Positions 24,275-32,572 are shown, counted from the first letter of the stretch. The stretch is DNA of 34,894 nt from Chlorobiaceae bacterium (GCA_013334335.1 JAAXXR010000015.1:1-34894); one strand, 5' to 3'. Numbers and translations: made by a program. The notes: a model not told the origin generated them from the sequence alone.

Positions 24275-25491
24275 CCAACACAACCATCGCGTACCTTTGC
24301 AGCGAATATCCTGCAATCTCGCACACGTTCATCTTCCGGGAGATCGAATCGCTCAGGAAGGCCGGCATATCGGTGCACACGGCATCCATCAGGAAACCTT
24401 CCAATGTCGAGGTCATGACCCCGGCGGAACAGAAGGAGGCAGAGCAGACCCTGATGGTGCTTTCGCGACCCTTGCCCGACATCGTTGGCGCGCATCTTGA
24501 CTGCCTCATGAAAAATCCTGCCGGGTACCTGAAAATGGCCGCTTTGGCGCTCGGGCTGATGGCCAGAGGGCCGAAAAGCCCGGTGAAAGCGGCAGCCTAT
24601 TTCGTGGAGGCGGGAGTTCTCCTGCAATGGCTCCGGCGTCACGGCGTCACCCATGTGCACGAGCATTTCGCGAATCCCACCGCGATCGTCGCGATGCTCA
24701 TGAAACGCTACGGAGGAATCACCTACAGCATTTCGGTGCATGGTCCGGATATCTTTTACACGGTCGATACCGCGTTGCTGGCGGAAAAGATCGATGAAGC
24801 CTCGTTTGTCCGTTGCATCAGCCACTATTGCAGAAGCCAGGTCATGCGCATCAGTGATCCCTCCGTCTGGGACAAGCACCACATCGTCCGCTGCGGGGTC
24901 GATCCTGAACTGTATACCGTCAGGGAGGAGCCGGCGAATACCGTAGTGAACCTGCTGTGCGTCGGCAGGCTCGTGCCGGCAAAGGGCCAGCATCTGCTCA
25001 TCGAAGCCTGCCGAAGGCTCAGGGATGAGGGCTTCCGATTCATGCTGACCATCGTCGGCGAAGGGCCGGACAAGGAGTCCCTCCGCAGGCAGGTTTCAGC
25101 AGGCAATCTGGGGGATTTCGTGACCTTCACCGGCGTCCTCGGCCAGGACAAGGTCCGGGAATGCTACGACCGGGCCGACATGTTCATCCTGGCCAGTTTC
25201 GCCGAAGGTGTGCCGGTCGTGCTGATGGAGGCCATGGCAAAAGAGATCCCGGTCATCTCGACCAGGATAACGGGGATTCCGGAGCTTATTGATCATGGGC
25301 AGGATGGTTTGCTGGCGACCCCGGGAGACGTCGCCGATCTGGCCGATCAGATCCGAAGGATGCTTGTCGATCCCGGATTGCGACGCGAACTCGGCAAGGC
25401 CGGACGGCGGAAGGTCCTCGATCGCTACGACCTGCATCGGAACAACCTGGAAATGGCGGATCTCTTCACCAGACAGGAGCCCATGAGATGA
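24271..25491 (+). CDS. Family GT4 glycosyltransferase (colanic-acid type)
   Basis: 406 residues from the ATG at 24271, which overlaps the preceding stop; the frame continues upstream inside the GT2 gene, where no family residues are expected. The N-terminal domain begins IAYLCSEYPAISHTFIFREIE, a pattern found in WcaL/AmsK-type transferases, and has HVHEHFANPTA and SVHGPDIF. The C-terminal domain has LLCVGRLVPAKGQHLLIEA, TIVGEGPDKESL and SFAEGVPVVLMEAMAKEIPVI with a complete EX7E motif. It should add a sugar to the lipid-linked repeat unit in the cytoplasm. The next gene overlaps by 4 bases. Confidence 0.92.
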   Translation: MTNTTIAYLCSEYPAISHTFIFREIESLRKAGISVHTASIRKPSNVEVMTPAEQKEAEQTLMVLSRPLPDIVGAHLDCLMKNPAGYLKMAALALGLMARGPKSPVKAAAYFVEAGVLLQWLRRHGVTHVHEHFANPTAIVAMLMKRYGGITYSISVHGPDIFYTVDTALLAEKIDEASFVRCISHYCRSQVMRISDPSVWDKHHIVRCGVDPELYTVREEPANTVVNLLCVGRLVPAKGQHLLIEACRRLRDEGFRFMLTIVGEGPDKESLRRQVSAGNLGDFVTFTGVLGQDKVRECYDRADMFILASFAEGVPVVLMEAMAKEIPVISTRITGIPELIDHGQDGLLATPGDVADLADQIRRMLVDPGLRRELGKAGRRKVLDRYDLHRNNLEMADLFTRQEPMR

Positions 25492-26675
25492 TCGTGCTCG
25501 AATTCCTGCTGAAACTGTTCGTCATCCTCCTGTCGTTACCGGCAGGGTACCTGCTGCTGAGTACCGTCGCGGCATACTTCTTCAGAAAGGATGCGGCGGC
25601 CGAAAACCGGTTCCTGCATATCGTGGTCCTGATTCCCGCACATGACGAAGAGGCAGGGATCGGCAAGACGATCGAACATGTCCTCGCCGCCGATTATCCG
25701 GCGCAGAAGCGAGAAGTGTACGTCATTGCCGACAACTGTTCCGACCGCACGGCCACGAACGCAACCCTGGCCGGCGCCAGGGTTTTCGAGCGGACCGACC
25801 TTGTCCGGAGGGGTAAGGGTCAGGCCCTGGACTGGTTCCTGACCCGGCACGAGCACTACGCCCATGCGGAGGTCATTGCCGTCATCGATGCAGACTCCGC
25901 GCCCGATAAAAACTTTCTGCGTGAAATCAGCCTTTCCCTCAGCCAGCCGCCGGTGCAGGCGGTGCAGGCCTATAACGGGGTGAGCAACGCCGGAGACGGC
26001 TGGCGTCCGGCGCTCATCGACGCAGCATTCAACGTCTTCAACCACCTGCGCATGGCTGGCGCGGCAACGCTGTCCGGGACAGCTGTCCTGAAAGGCAACG
26101 GCATGGCGTTCCGTGCTTCCCTCCTGCGATCCTACGGGTGGCCCTGCCACTCGATCGTCGAGGACATGGAGTTCACCCTGAAGCTGCTGGAGGACGGCAT
26201 CGACGTGCATTACAACCCTGATGCCGTAATCCGCAGTGAAATGGTCACCTCCGGGAAAAACGCATCGAGCCAGAGAAGCCGGTGGGAGAGCGGCCGCTTC
26301 ATGTTGGTGAGAAGCATGGGCGGCACCCTCATCCGGAAATTCCTGTCAAGCGGGAATCCCAGATACCTCTCTGCGTTCGCCGAGCTGGCGGTCCCACCCC
26401 TCTCGCTTCTTGTCCTTCTCTTTTCACTTGCCACGGCAGGGGGGCTGATGCTGCTGAACGGCGCATGGCTGATTCCTCTCGTCTCGTTCTGGGCGATTCT
26501 CGTGCTGTATGTTTTTTCCGGGCAGATCCAGCGTAGGGCCCCGTTGTCGACCTGGTTGTACCTTGCCTCGGCTCCATTCTACGTGGCATGGAAGATTCCT
26601 CTTTACCTGGCGATGCTGATACGGAAAAGCAGCTCCTCCTGGACCCGGACCACCAGGGAATCGAAAAAACCGTAG
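25488..26675 (+). CDS. Membrane-bound family GT2 glycosyltransferase (synthase-like, QxxRW)
   Basis: 395 residues. A membrane segment at about 5-30 is followed by a GT-A domain with VVLIPAHDEEAGIGKTI, VIADNCSDRTA, AVIDADSAPD (DxD), HSIVEDMEFTLKL (catalytic-base region) and the QRSRW form of the QxxRW motif. Several C-terminal membrane segments (about 300-385) follow. The D, DxD, ED, QxxRW set is that of processive synthases such as cellulose and hyaluronan synthases, but many non-processive relatives have it as well. It may act as a final transferase of the cluster or make a separate polymer. Confidence 0.9.
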   Translation: MIVLEFLLKLFVILLSLPAGYLLLSTVAAYFFRKDAAAENRFLHIVVLIPAHDEEAGIGKTIEHVLAADYPAQKREVYVIADNCSDRTATNATLAGARVFERTDLVRRGKGQALDWFLTRHEHYAHAEVIAVIDADSAPDKNFLREISLSLSQPPVQAVQAYNGVSNAGDGWRPALIDAAFNVFNHLRMAGAATLSGTAVLKGNGMAFRASLLRSYGWPCHSIVEDMEFTLKLLEDGIDVHYNPDAVIRSEMVTSGKNASSQRSRWESGRFMLVRSMGGTLIRKFLSSGNPRYLSAFAELAVPPLSLLVLLFSLATAGGLMLLNGAWLIPLVSFWAILVLYVFSGQIQRRAPLSTWLYLASAPFYVAWKIPLYLAMLIRKSSSSWTRTTRESKKP

Positions 26676-26705
26676 CCTTGTGTCATCAGGCTCATTACAG
26701 GACCC

Positions 26706-27725
26706 ATGGATATGAACCAGACTTCAGTGAGGAGAAATATTCCGATCGACACGCTTCGCGGCATGGCGTGCATTTTCCTGGTCGCGTACCATGTGATCGG
26801 CATCACCCCGGAAAGTGGCCTCAGGCTTCATGACGGCGTGCTCAAGGAGGCCAACGACCTGCTGGCCTATGTCCGGATGCCGCTGTTCACGTTTCTTTCC
26901 GGTTTTGTTTATGCCTGGCGTCCGTACCGTGACGATTGGCAAAAGTTCATGCACGGCAAGGTCCGACGGCTGATCATTCCGATGCTGTTCGTCGGGACCG
27001 TGTTCGCATGTTTCCAGGCCATTACTCCCGGGACGAATTCGATGGTTGCGGACTGGCGGTTTCTGCATCTGAAACCGGTTGCCCATTTCTGGTTCATCGA
27101 GTCGCTGTTTCTGATTTTCCTGGTCCTCGTCCCGCTCGAGCATTTCAGGATTCTTGACCGCAGGTTGGGGTTGTTCGCGGTGTTTGTGGTCTCTGCGCTC
27201 CTGTTCGTGTCCAACGCCGGCACCCCCTGGTTTTCGATCGCCGGGGCGGCCTACCTGCTTCCGTTTTTCCTCAGCGGCCTGTACTGTTCACGCTTTCCGC
27301 TTGAGTTTCGACACCAGAGAGCCCTGGGCGCCATCTTCCTCTCGTTCGTTATTATGTATCTCTTGCTCTACGGCCAGGAATCTATCGGCGGGCGTCGCTC
27401 GTTCAACGCCCTGGTGATCGGGATGGTATCCTGCGTTGCGCTGCTGTACATTCGATTCGAATCGGGGGCGCTCGCTTCGATCGGGTTGTATTCCTACACG
27501 ATTTACCTGTTTCATGTATTTTTTACGGCGGCATCGCGCATCTTCTTCAAGAGCTTCGGCCTGAAACATATCGGCATCCTGTTTGTGCTCGGGACGATTA
27601 TCGGATTGGCCGGGCCTGTCCTTGTTGACCTTGTCGCGTCGAAGTTCACGCTCGCCAGGCTGCTGCTGCTTGGAAAAGGTCCACTGAAAAAAGGCCCAAT
27701 CCCCGCGGTCAACCCTGCAGGTTGA
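26706..27725 (+). CDS. Acyltransferase-3 family membrane protein
   Basis: 339 residues with about ten membrane segments. The start IDTLRGMACIFLVAYHVIG (R18, H29) is the signature of the OafA/NodX acyltransferase family, in which the His is thought to be catalytic; FLSGFVYAWR and LIIPMLFVG follow as expected. Members transfer acetyl or other acyl groups to sugars at the inner membrane. This is the last gene of the polysaccharide series, with a terminator shortly downstream. ATG codons at 26706 and 26712 are both possible. The C-terminal tail is polar and basic. Confidence 0.9.
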   Translation: MDMNQTSVRRNIPIDTLRGMACIFLVAYHVIGITPESGLRLHDGVLKEANDLLAYVRMPLFTFLSGFVYAWRPYRDDWQKFMHGKVRRLIIPMLFVGTVFACFQAITPGTNSMVADWRFLHLKPVAHFWFIESLFLIFLVLVPLEHFRILDRRLGLFAVFVVSALLFVSNAGTPWFSIAGAAYLLPFFLSGLYCSRFPLEFRHQRALGAIFLSFVIMYLLLYGQESIGGRRSFNALVIGMVSCVALLYIRFESGALASIGLYSYTIYLFHVFFTAASRIFFKSFGLKHIGILFVLGTIIGLAGPVLVDLVASKFTLARLLLLGKGPLKKGPIPAVNPAG

Positions 27726-27784
27726 AGAAAGAACGGCGACGCCGCGTGGTTCCTTCAGGGCGCTTGCCGTCCGTTGCCGGTGAT

Positions 27785-27810
27785 CTGCCGGTCGGCCCGG
27801 CAGCTTTTTA
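27785..27810 (+). terminator. Intrinsic terminator after the polysaccharide operon
   Basis: CTGCCGG at 27785-27791 pairs perfectly with CCGGCAG at 27797-27803 across a 5-base loop, followed by CTTTTTA. It lies 60 bases after the acyltransferase stop and before the META-domain gene, a natural 3' end for the long + strand series. It is the only convincing intrinsic terminator I found between 866 and this point, though I did not fold every gap. Confidence 0.75.
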
Positions 27811-27875
27811 TGGAAAAAATTTGATGGGTATCGGTTGTCGGCTTATACTTCCTGGAGAAACGGAGCTGCACCTGG

Positions 27876-28331
27876 ATGAGTTCGATAACTTTCATGATGA
27901 AACGATTTTTTTTCATCGTCACGTTCATGACGCTGGCGGCCTGTTCATCCCGGAACACGGTGACAACGTCCCGGAGCCCTTCGTTGTACAGTACCTGGTG
28001 GCGGGTTGTCGAAGTGGATGGGCGGCAGCAGGATTTTCTCGCCGGCCAGAAGATGGATGTATTCATCACGCTCTCTGTCCAGGGGCGCCTGAACGCTTCC
28101 GGTGGGTGCAACAACATTGGCGGAAGCTTCGTCCGGTCAGGGAGCTCCATCGGATTCAGCCCCAAAGTGGCGACCAGAATCGCCTGTCCACCGGTGGTCC
28201 TGTCGAGGGAGCGGCTATTCGTCGACGCGCTCCGGAAGGCCTCGTCATTCCTCATCGAAAACCGGGAGCTCAGGTTGCTCGACCGTTCCGGCAATGAGGT
28301 GCTGAAATGCATCGCCGTCAGGCGGCCATGA
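27876..28331 (+). CDS. META-domain (HslJ-like) lipoprotein
   Basis: 151 residues from 27876. A short signal peptide (MMKRFFFIVTFMTLAACSS) ends in an LAAC lipobox with C23, so the protein should be lipidated and exported. The mature part is one META domain: STWWRVVEVDG at about 39-49, GCNNIGGSFVRSG, and ATRIACPPVVLSRERLFVDAL, the usual GGCN-x-GxY and CP/M-ExxFxxAL blocks. Related HslJ proteins are linked to heat-shock or novobiocin tolerance, but the family role is mostly unknown. An ACGGAG element 11 bases upstream supports 27876; ATG at 27894 or 27897 would also give a working signal peptide. Confidence 0.85.
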   Translation: MSSITFMMKRFFFIVTFMTLAACSSRNTVTTSRSPSLYSTWWRVVEVDGRQQDFLAGQKMDVFITLSVQGRLNASGGCNNIGGSFVRSGSSIGFSPKVATRIACPPVVLSRERLFVDALRKASSFLIENRELRLLDRSGNEVLKCIAVRRP

Positions 28332-28380
28332 AATTCCGGGCCAGCCGTCGGCAGACGGAACGCACACCCCGTTTTCCCGG

Positions 28381-28410
28381 TTGACAAGAGAGTTGCAGCA
28401 GGAACATTAT
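28381..28410 (+). promoter_or_regulatory. Candidate promoter of the leuA leader
   Basis: TTGACA at 28381-28386 is a perfect -35 word; CATTAT at 28405-28410, 18 bases on, is a 4-of-6 match to the -10 consensus. The surrounding 28400-28425 is AT-rich, in contrast to the coding DNA around it. A transcript starting near 28418 would carry the whole leader peptide and terminator described below. Confidence 0.55.
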
Positions 28411-28464
28411 TTTATATATTGTTGTATTGACCTCCCAATCGATGAATCCGGTACGGAACCTTGT

Positions 28465-28557
28465 ATGAACGCATTCGACAACATGCTTTTTCTGCTAAAC
28501 CTAAGGCTTTCAGGCTTATGGGCACTGAGGGAAGGTACGTTGCGTTTCATACCGTAA
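28465..28557 (+). CDS. leuL: Leu-rich leader peptide of leuA attenuator
   Basis: A 30-codon frame begins MNAFDNMLFLLNLRLSGLW. It has 8 Leu codons of 30, six of them within 12 codons (28486-28518), using mixed codons including rare-looking CTA and TTA. A weak GGAA lies 6 bases before the ATG. The peptide sits between the candidate promoter and an intrinsic terminator, upstream of leuA, which is the arrangement of translation-coupled leucine attenuators: ribosome stalling at Leu codons when charged tRNA-Leu is scarce would prevent termination. A second frame from a TTG at 28461 to 28670 overlaps it but has no such features. Confidence 0.75.
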   Translation: MNAFDNMLFLLNLRLSGLWALREGTLRFIP

Positions 28558-28596
28558 ATGGTCAGGAATACAGTTTGACAGCCGCCAACCTCTCAG
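28507..28596 (+). promoter_or_regulatory. Mutually exclusive leader RNA pairings (segments 1:2 and 2:3)
   Basis: Segment 1, CTTTCAG at 28507-28513 (inside the Leu codon run), can pair with segment 2, CTGAGGG at 28525-28531, using two G-U pairs. Segment 2 can instead pair with segment 3, CTCTCAG at 28590-28596, using one G-U pair. Segment 3 overlaps the upstream arm and loop of the terminator, so 2:3 would act as antiterminator. A ribosome stalled on the Leu codons would cover segment 1 and free segment 2. Pairings were found by eye. Confidence 0.55.
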
Positions 28597-28612
28597 GTTC
28601 GGTGGCTTTTTT
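28581..28612 (+). terminator. Attenuator terminator in the leuA leader
   Basis: GCCGCCAACCT at 28581-28591 pairs with AGGTT at 28595-28599 and GGTGGC at 28601-28606, with a 3-base loop, one bulged C and one G-U pair, and is followed directly by six T (28607-28612). It stands 60 bases before the leuA start and 24 bases after the leader peptide stop, so it would end transcription before leuA unless prevented. Confidence 0.8.
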
Positions 28613-28671
28613 CGTTTCAGGGCTTTTCTATCCACAAGAGATCTACAAGAGAAAAAGGAGATGCAGTTAAC

Positions 28672-30354
28672 ATGAAAAGGATGAATTACAGGAAATACGC
28701 CCCATATCCGGCAGTCGACATTCCCGACCGCACCTGGCCCTCCAACCGGATCACCAAAGCCCCGATCTGGAGCAGCGTCGATCTCCGGGACGGCAACCAG
28801 GCGCTTCCGATCCCCATGAGCGTCGACGAGAAGGTAGCCATGTTCAAGCTGCTGGTCTCCATCGGCTTCAAGGAGATCGAAGTCGGGTTTCCTTCGGCGT
28901 CGGCCACCGAATTTGCCTTTGTGCGCAGGCTCGTTGAAAACCAGCTCATTCCCGACGACGTGACGATCCAGGTGCTGACCCAGTCGCGCGAACACCTCAT
29001 CCGGAGGTCCTTCGAGGCGATCCGAGGGGCGAAAAACGCCATCGTCCACCTCTACAACTCCACCTCCCGCCAGCAGCGCGACGTGGTGTTCAGGATGAGC
29101 CGCGAAGAGATCCGCGAGATCGCCATTTCGGGCACCAGGCTCGTCAGGACCCTGAAGGAGGAGAGCGGCAACCCCGGCATCCGCTTCGAGTACAGCCCCG
29201 AGAGCTTTACCGGCACGGAGCTGGACTATGCGCTCGAGGTGTGCCACGCGGTCATGGATACGTGGGGCGCCACGGCGGCCAACAAGGTGATCCTGAACCT
29301 TCCGTCGACTGTTGAACTTTCGATGCCGAACATCTATGCTGACCGCATCGAGTGGTTCTGCCGCAATATCAAGGACCGTGAAGCGGTGCTCATCAGCGTT
29401 CACGCCCATAACGACCGCGGAACGGCGGTCGCCACCTCGGAACTCGCCATGCTTGCCGGTGCGGACCGCATCGAAGGCGCGCTGTTCGGCAACGGCGAGC
29501 GGTGCGGCAACATGGATATCGTGACCATGGCCCTGAACCTCCTGACACAGGGGATCGACCCCGAACTCGATTTCTCCGACATGCCGGCCGTTCGCGAGAC
29601 CTATCGCAGGTGTACCCGCATGGATATCCATCCGCGCCACCCATACGCCGGTGAACTGGTCTACACCGCCTTCTCCGGCTCGCACCAGGATGCCATCAGC
29701 AAGGGGATGAAAGCGCACTCGCTTTCGGCCGAAGGGCTGTGGGACGTGCCGTACCTGCCGATCGACCCGCAGGATGTCGGCTGTACCTACGAGGCGATTG
29801 TCCGGATCAACAGCCAGTCCGGCAAGGGCGGTATCGCGTATGTGCTCGACAAGGAGTACGGGATCCAGATCCCGAAATGGATGCAGCCCGACTTCGGCAA
29901 CGTGGTGCAGGAGGTGACCGACAGGACCGGTGAAGAACTGACCCCGGGCCAGATCCACGAGCTCTTCCAGAAGGAGTATATCGGGGCAAAGAGCCCGTAC
30001 TTGCTCAAGAAGTGCCAGATCAGCTGGGACGATGCCGATCCGGACGCCAACGACGAGGTGGCGACCACCATCAACTGCTCGGTCCAGTCCTCAGAAGGGG
30101 AGATCGCGTTCAAGGCGACGGGCAACGGCCCGCTTGACGCCTTCGTTCGCGGCATGGCGAGCCATACCGGGCTCGACTTCCATGTCGACGAGTACGCCGA
30201 GCACGCCATCGGGCACAGTTCCGACGCCCTGGCCATCGGGTATATCAGGATCGCCTGCGCCGACGGCCGCATCTCCTGCGGTTCGGGCATCGATTCGAAC
30301 ATCAGCCTCGCCTCCATCAAGGCGATCGTCAGCGCCATGAACCGTCTGCATTGA
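28672..30354 (+). CDS. leuA: 2-isopropylmalate synthase
   Basis: 560 residues, the length of the longer LeuA form. It joins acetyl-CoA and 2-oxoisovalerate in the first committed step of leucine synthesis. The HMGL-like TIM barrel begins with SSVDLRDGNQAL (R39, D40), then EIEVGFPSAS, the metal ligands in HAHND (H244, H246) and GNGERCGN. A linker and the C-terminal LeuA dimerisation/allosteric domain (about 430-555) follow, which in the family binds leucine for feedback inhibition. AGGAG at 28656-28660 lies 11 bases before the ATG at 28672; ATG at 28681 is an alternative. It is controlled by the leader described above. No other leucine gene adjoins it. Confidence 0.95.
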   Translation: MKRMNYRKYAPYPAVDIPDRTWPSNRITKAPIWSSVDLRDGNQALPIPMSVDEKVAMFKLLVSIGFKEIEVGFPSASATEFAFVRRLVENQLIPDDVTIQVLTQSREHLIRRSFEAIRGAKNAIVHLYNSTSRQQRDVVFRMSREEIREIAISGTRLVRTLKEESGNPGIRFEYSPESFTGTELDYALEVCHAVMDTWGATAANKVILNLPSTVELSMPNIYADRIEWFCRNIKDREAVLISVHAHNDRGTAVATSELAMLAGADRIEGALFGNGERCGNMDIVTMALNLLTQGIDPELDFSDMPAVRETYRRCTRMDIHPRHPYAGELVYTAFSGSHQDAISKGMKAHSLSAEGLWDVPYLPIDPQDVGCTYEAIVRINSQSGKGGIAYVLDKEYGIQIPKWMQPDFGNVVQEVTDRTGEELTPGQIHELFQKEYIGAKSPYLLKKCQISWDDADPDANDEVATTINCSVQSSEGEIAFKATGNGPLDAFVRGMASHTGLDFHVDEYAEHAIGHSSDALAIGYIRIACADGRISCGSGIDSNISLASIKAIVSAMNRLH

Positions 30355-30357
30355 CCG

Positions 30358-30398
30358 GAGTCCGGACGCCGGCGGCCCATGTTGCCGCCGGCGGACTC
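30358..30398 (+). terminator. Strong hairpin after leuA, probable terminator
   Basis: GCCGGCGGC at 30368-30376 pairs perfectly with GCCGCCGGC at 30384-30392 over a 7-base loop; GAGTCC at 30358-30363 and GGACTC at 30393-30398 extend the stem across a 4-base bulge. There is no immediate T-run; a T-rich stretch follows at about 30422-30433. It begins 4 bases after the leuA stop, so it may end the leuA transcript or protect its 3' end. Confidence 0.6.
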
Positions 30399-30451
30399 CT
30401 CTACGCGCCCCTCATCTTCCCGTTTTTCTTTTTCATGCTCCTGCTGTATCT

Positions 30452-30478
30452 TGTAAATAGAAACAATTTCCATTTACA
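30452..30478 (+). promoter_or_regulatory. 27-base palindromic operator, likely Zur/Fur-family box
   Basis: TGTAAAT at 30452-30458 and ATTTACA at 30472-30478 are perfect inverted repeats, with GAAA and TTTC as a second inner pair around a 3-base centre (one mismatch pair overall). AT-rich palindromes of this kind are typical Fur-family operators. It ends 2 bases before the start codon of the Fur-family gene, which fits autorepression of the regulator and the zinc-transport genes behind it. Confidence 0.75.
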
Positions 30479-30480
30479 GC

Positions 30481-30915
30481 ATGCAGGAACTCTACCAACG
30501 ACTCAGGGAGTCCGGCCTGAAGCTTACGCCGAGGCGAAAGGCGATCATCGACCTTTTTGCAGGCCACGAGGGCAGGCTGTCGCCCAGGGAGGTACAGTCC
30601 CTGCTGAGCACCACCGTTGACAGATGCGGCCTTCCCGGGGTGTATCGCAACCTCGAGGCCCTGGCAGACTGCGGTGTGCTGTTTCGCGTCGCCGGTTTCG
30701 GGCGCGAGCGCAGCTATGCGTTTTGCGCTCATGGCGACCACGCGGATGAGCATCACCACCACATTGTCTGCGTGTCGTGCGGTCGCTCCGCCGTCGTCGA
30801 GGAGTGCGGCTATCGGGCCGGCATGATGATCGGGGGCTTCCGGCTCGTTGACCATGTGGTCCAGCTCCAGGGCTTGTGTGACGGGTGCATGAATTCATCG
30901 AGGAGGAATTCATGA
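30481..30915 (+). CDS. zur: Fur-family metalloregulator, probably Zur
   Basis: 144 residues. The winged-helix DNA-binding half (about 1-75) has LKLTPRRKAIIDLF and GVYRNLEALADCGVL. The dimer/metal half holds HGDHADEHHHHIVCVSCG, with C97/C100, and a second pair C133/C136 (LCDGC), the structural zinc site of the family. Placement directly before znuA, znuC and znuB points to Zur; Fur or PerR function cannot be excluded from sequence alone. The start ATG at 30481 fits the family N terminus but has no Shine-Dalgarno sequence; the palindromic operator occupies that space. Its stop overlaps the znuA start by 4 bases. Confidence 0.88.
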   Translation: MQELYQRLRESGLKLTPRRKAIIDLFAGHEGRLSPREVQSLLSTTVDRCGLPGVYRNLEALADCGVLFRVAGFGRERSYAFCAHGDHADEHHHHIVCVSCGRSAVVEECGYRAGMMIGGFRLVDHVVQLQGLCDGCMNSSRRNS

Positions 30916-31805
30916 CAATACGGTTGACCGCGGGACGTATGATGGCGATCCTGCTCTTTTTCTCGCTACTCACCGGCTGCGTCCGGCAGGAGAGCTCCGA
31001 AAAGGTGCGGGTGGTGGCATCCATCGAACCGCTCGCCTGGTTCGTCGAACGCATCGGGGGCGAGCGGGTGTCGGTGTCGGTCATGGTTCCTGCCGGAGGC
31101 GACCCACACAGCTACGAACCTACGCCGAAACAGATGGCCGGGCTCGCGTCGGCCGACCTGTTCGTCAAGGCGGGTTCGGGCGTCGAGTTCGAGCTGAACT
31201 GGATACCCCGCATGCTGGAACTCAACAGGGGGCTTCGGATCTGCGACGCTTCGACCGGGGTCCGGTTGCTCCCGATGGGGGAGCATGAAGCCGATGGCGA
31301 CGGGCACCACCACGAGGGCGGGCCCGACCCGCACTTCTGGCTTTCGCCGGCCAATGCCCGGCTGATCGCCGTGAACATCGAACAATCGCTTGTGGCGGCC
31401 GATCCTGCCAACCGCGACCTCTACGCGGCCAACCGTCTTCGGCTCGACGGGGAGCTTCGGGCGCTCACGGCCGAGCTCGCCGGACGTCTCGGTGCTGTCC
31501 GGAACCGGAAATTCATCGTGTTCCATCCGGCCTGGGGGTATTTCGCCCGCGACTTCGGGCTCGAACAGATCGCCGTGGAACGGGAAGGTAAGAGCCTCAC
31601 GCCGGTGCAGATGGCCAGTGTGATCCAGACGGCAAGGGACCAGGGCATCCGGACGGTGTTCGTCTCTCCGCAATTCAGCAGCGCCCAAGCCGAGTCGATC
31701 GCCAGGGATATCGGCGGCAGGACGGTGCAGATCGACCCCTTGTCGAGGGATTACGGAAACAACCTCCGGCACGCGGCCGAATCCTTCGTGAGGGAACTGC
31801 GATGA
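30912..31805 (+). CDS. znuA: Zinc ABC transporter substrate-binding lipoprotein
   Basis: 297 residues from 30912, supported by GAGGAGG ending 6 bases upstream and an ATGA overlap with the regulator stop; nine extra codons upstream at 30885 are not needed. The lipobox LTGC gives lipidated C23. Metal ligands of the cluster A-I family are visible: GGDPHSYEPTP, DPHFWLSP, FHPAWGYFA and a C-terminal IDPLSRDYGNN Asp. A short His-rich loop (HEADGDGHHHEGG) lies before the second His, as in zinc-specific ZnuA; manganese proteins usually lack it. It delivers zinc to the ZnuBC permease. Confidence 0.92.
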   Translation: MTIRLTAGRMMAILLFFSLLTGCVRQESSEKVRVVASIEPLAWFVERIGGERVSVSVMVPAGGDPHSYEPTPKQMAGLASADLFVKAGSGVEFELNWIPRMLELNRGLRICDASTGVRLLPMGEHEADGDGHHHEGGPDPHFWLSPANARLIAVNIEQSLVAADPANRDLYAANRLRLDGELRALTAELAGRLGAVRNRKFIVFHPAWGYFARDFGLEQIAVEREGKSLTPVQMASVIQTARDQGIRTVFVSPQFSSAQAESIARDIGGRTVQIDPLSRDYGNNLRHAAESFVRELR

Positions 31806-32572
31806 GCCGGGAGGTCATCACCTGCGACCGGCTCGGCGTGGTGCTGGGTGGCGCTCCGGTCCTCGACCGTCTCTCCCTCACGGTTTACGAGGGCGACTAT
31901 ATGGCTGTCCTCGGCCCCAACGGGGGAGGCAAGACCACCCTGCTCCGCGTAATCCTCGGGTTGCAGCAGCCCTCCTCAGGCACGGTCACGGTGTTCGGCG
32001 CAGCACCCGGCCACTTTCCGGGCCGTATCGGCTATGTGCCGCAACGGCTCTTTTTCGACCGGGATTTTCCGATCAGCGTCCACGACGTCGTCCTGATGGG
32101 GCGATTGCCGAAATGTCGTCCAATGCGGCACTACGGGCGTGACGACCGGCGGAAAGCGGAAGAGGCAATCGAAACGGTCGGCCTGACGCGGCTGACGCAC
32201 AGCCGGGTCGGCACCCTCTCCGGCGGCGAGCTTCAGCGGGCCCTGATCGCCCGCGCCCTTGCGGGGGATCCGGAGCTGCTGCTGCTCGATGAACCGACGG
32301 CAAGCGTCGATCCGGAGATGAAGACCACGATCTACGACCTGCTCGACACCTTGAAAGAGCGCCACACCATCGTCCTGGTCACGCATGATACCGGCACGGT
32401 CGGCCATTCGGTATCGCGAGTCGCCTGCCTGAACTGCACGCTTGGCATGCAGGGCCCGGCCTCGTCGCTGGATACGGCGGTACTCGAAAGCCTCTACGGC
32501 CACCCGGTCGAGGTCGTGCTGCATCATGAGCACCACTCTGGATCATCCAAACCGGACGATCGCCATGCCTGA
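31802..32572 (+). CDS. znuC: Zinc ABC transporter ATP-binding protein
   Basis: 256 residues with a complete nucleotide-binding domain: Walker A GPNGGGKTT at 38-46 (K44), Q-loop PQR at 80-82, signature LSGGE at 139-143, Walker B LLLLDEPTASVD with D163/E164, and the switch His in VTHDTG. The SVHDVVLMGR block is typical of the ZnuC/MntB/TroB branch. The start overlaps the znuA stop by 4 bases and the end overlaps znuB. The last about 40 residues are less conserved. Confidence 0.94.
   Translation: MSREVITCDRLGVVLGGAPVLDRLSLTVYEGDYMAVLGPNGGGKTTLLRVILGLQQPSSGTVTVFGAAPGHFPGRIGYVPQRLFFDRDFPISVHDVVLMGRLPKCRPMRHYGRDDRRKAEEAIETVGLTRLTHSRVGTLSGGELQRALIARALAGDPELLLLDEPTASVDPEMKTTIYDLLDTLKERHTIVLVTHDTGTVGHSVSRVACLNCTLGMQGPASSLDTAVLESLYGHPVEVVLHHEHHSGSSKPDDRHA

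Noticed and set aside
28461-28670. 69-codon frame starting with TTG over the leuA leader
   Set aside because: It runs through the attenuator terminator, has no family likeness, and the overlapping Leu-rich frame explains the region better.
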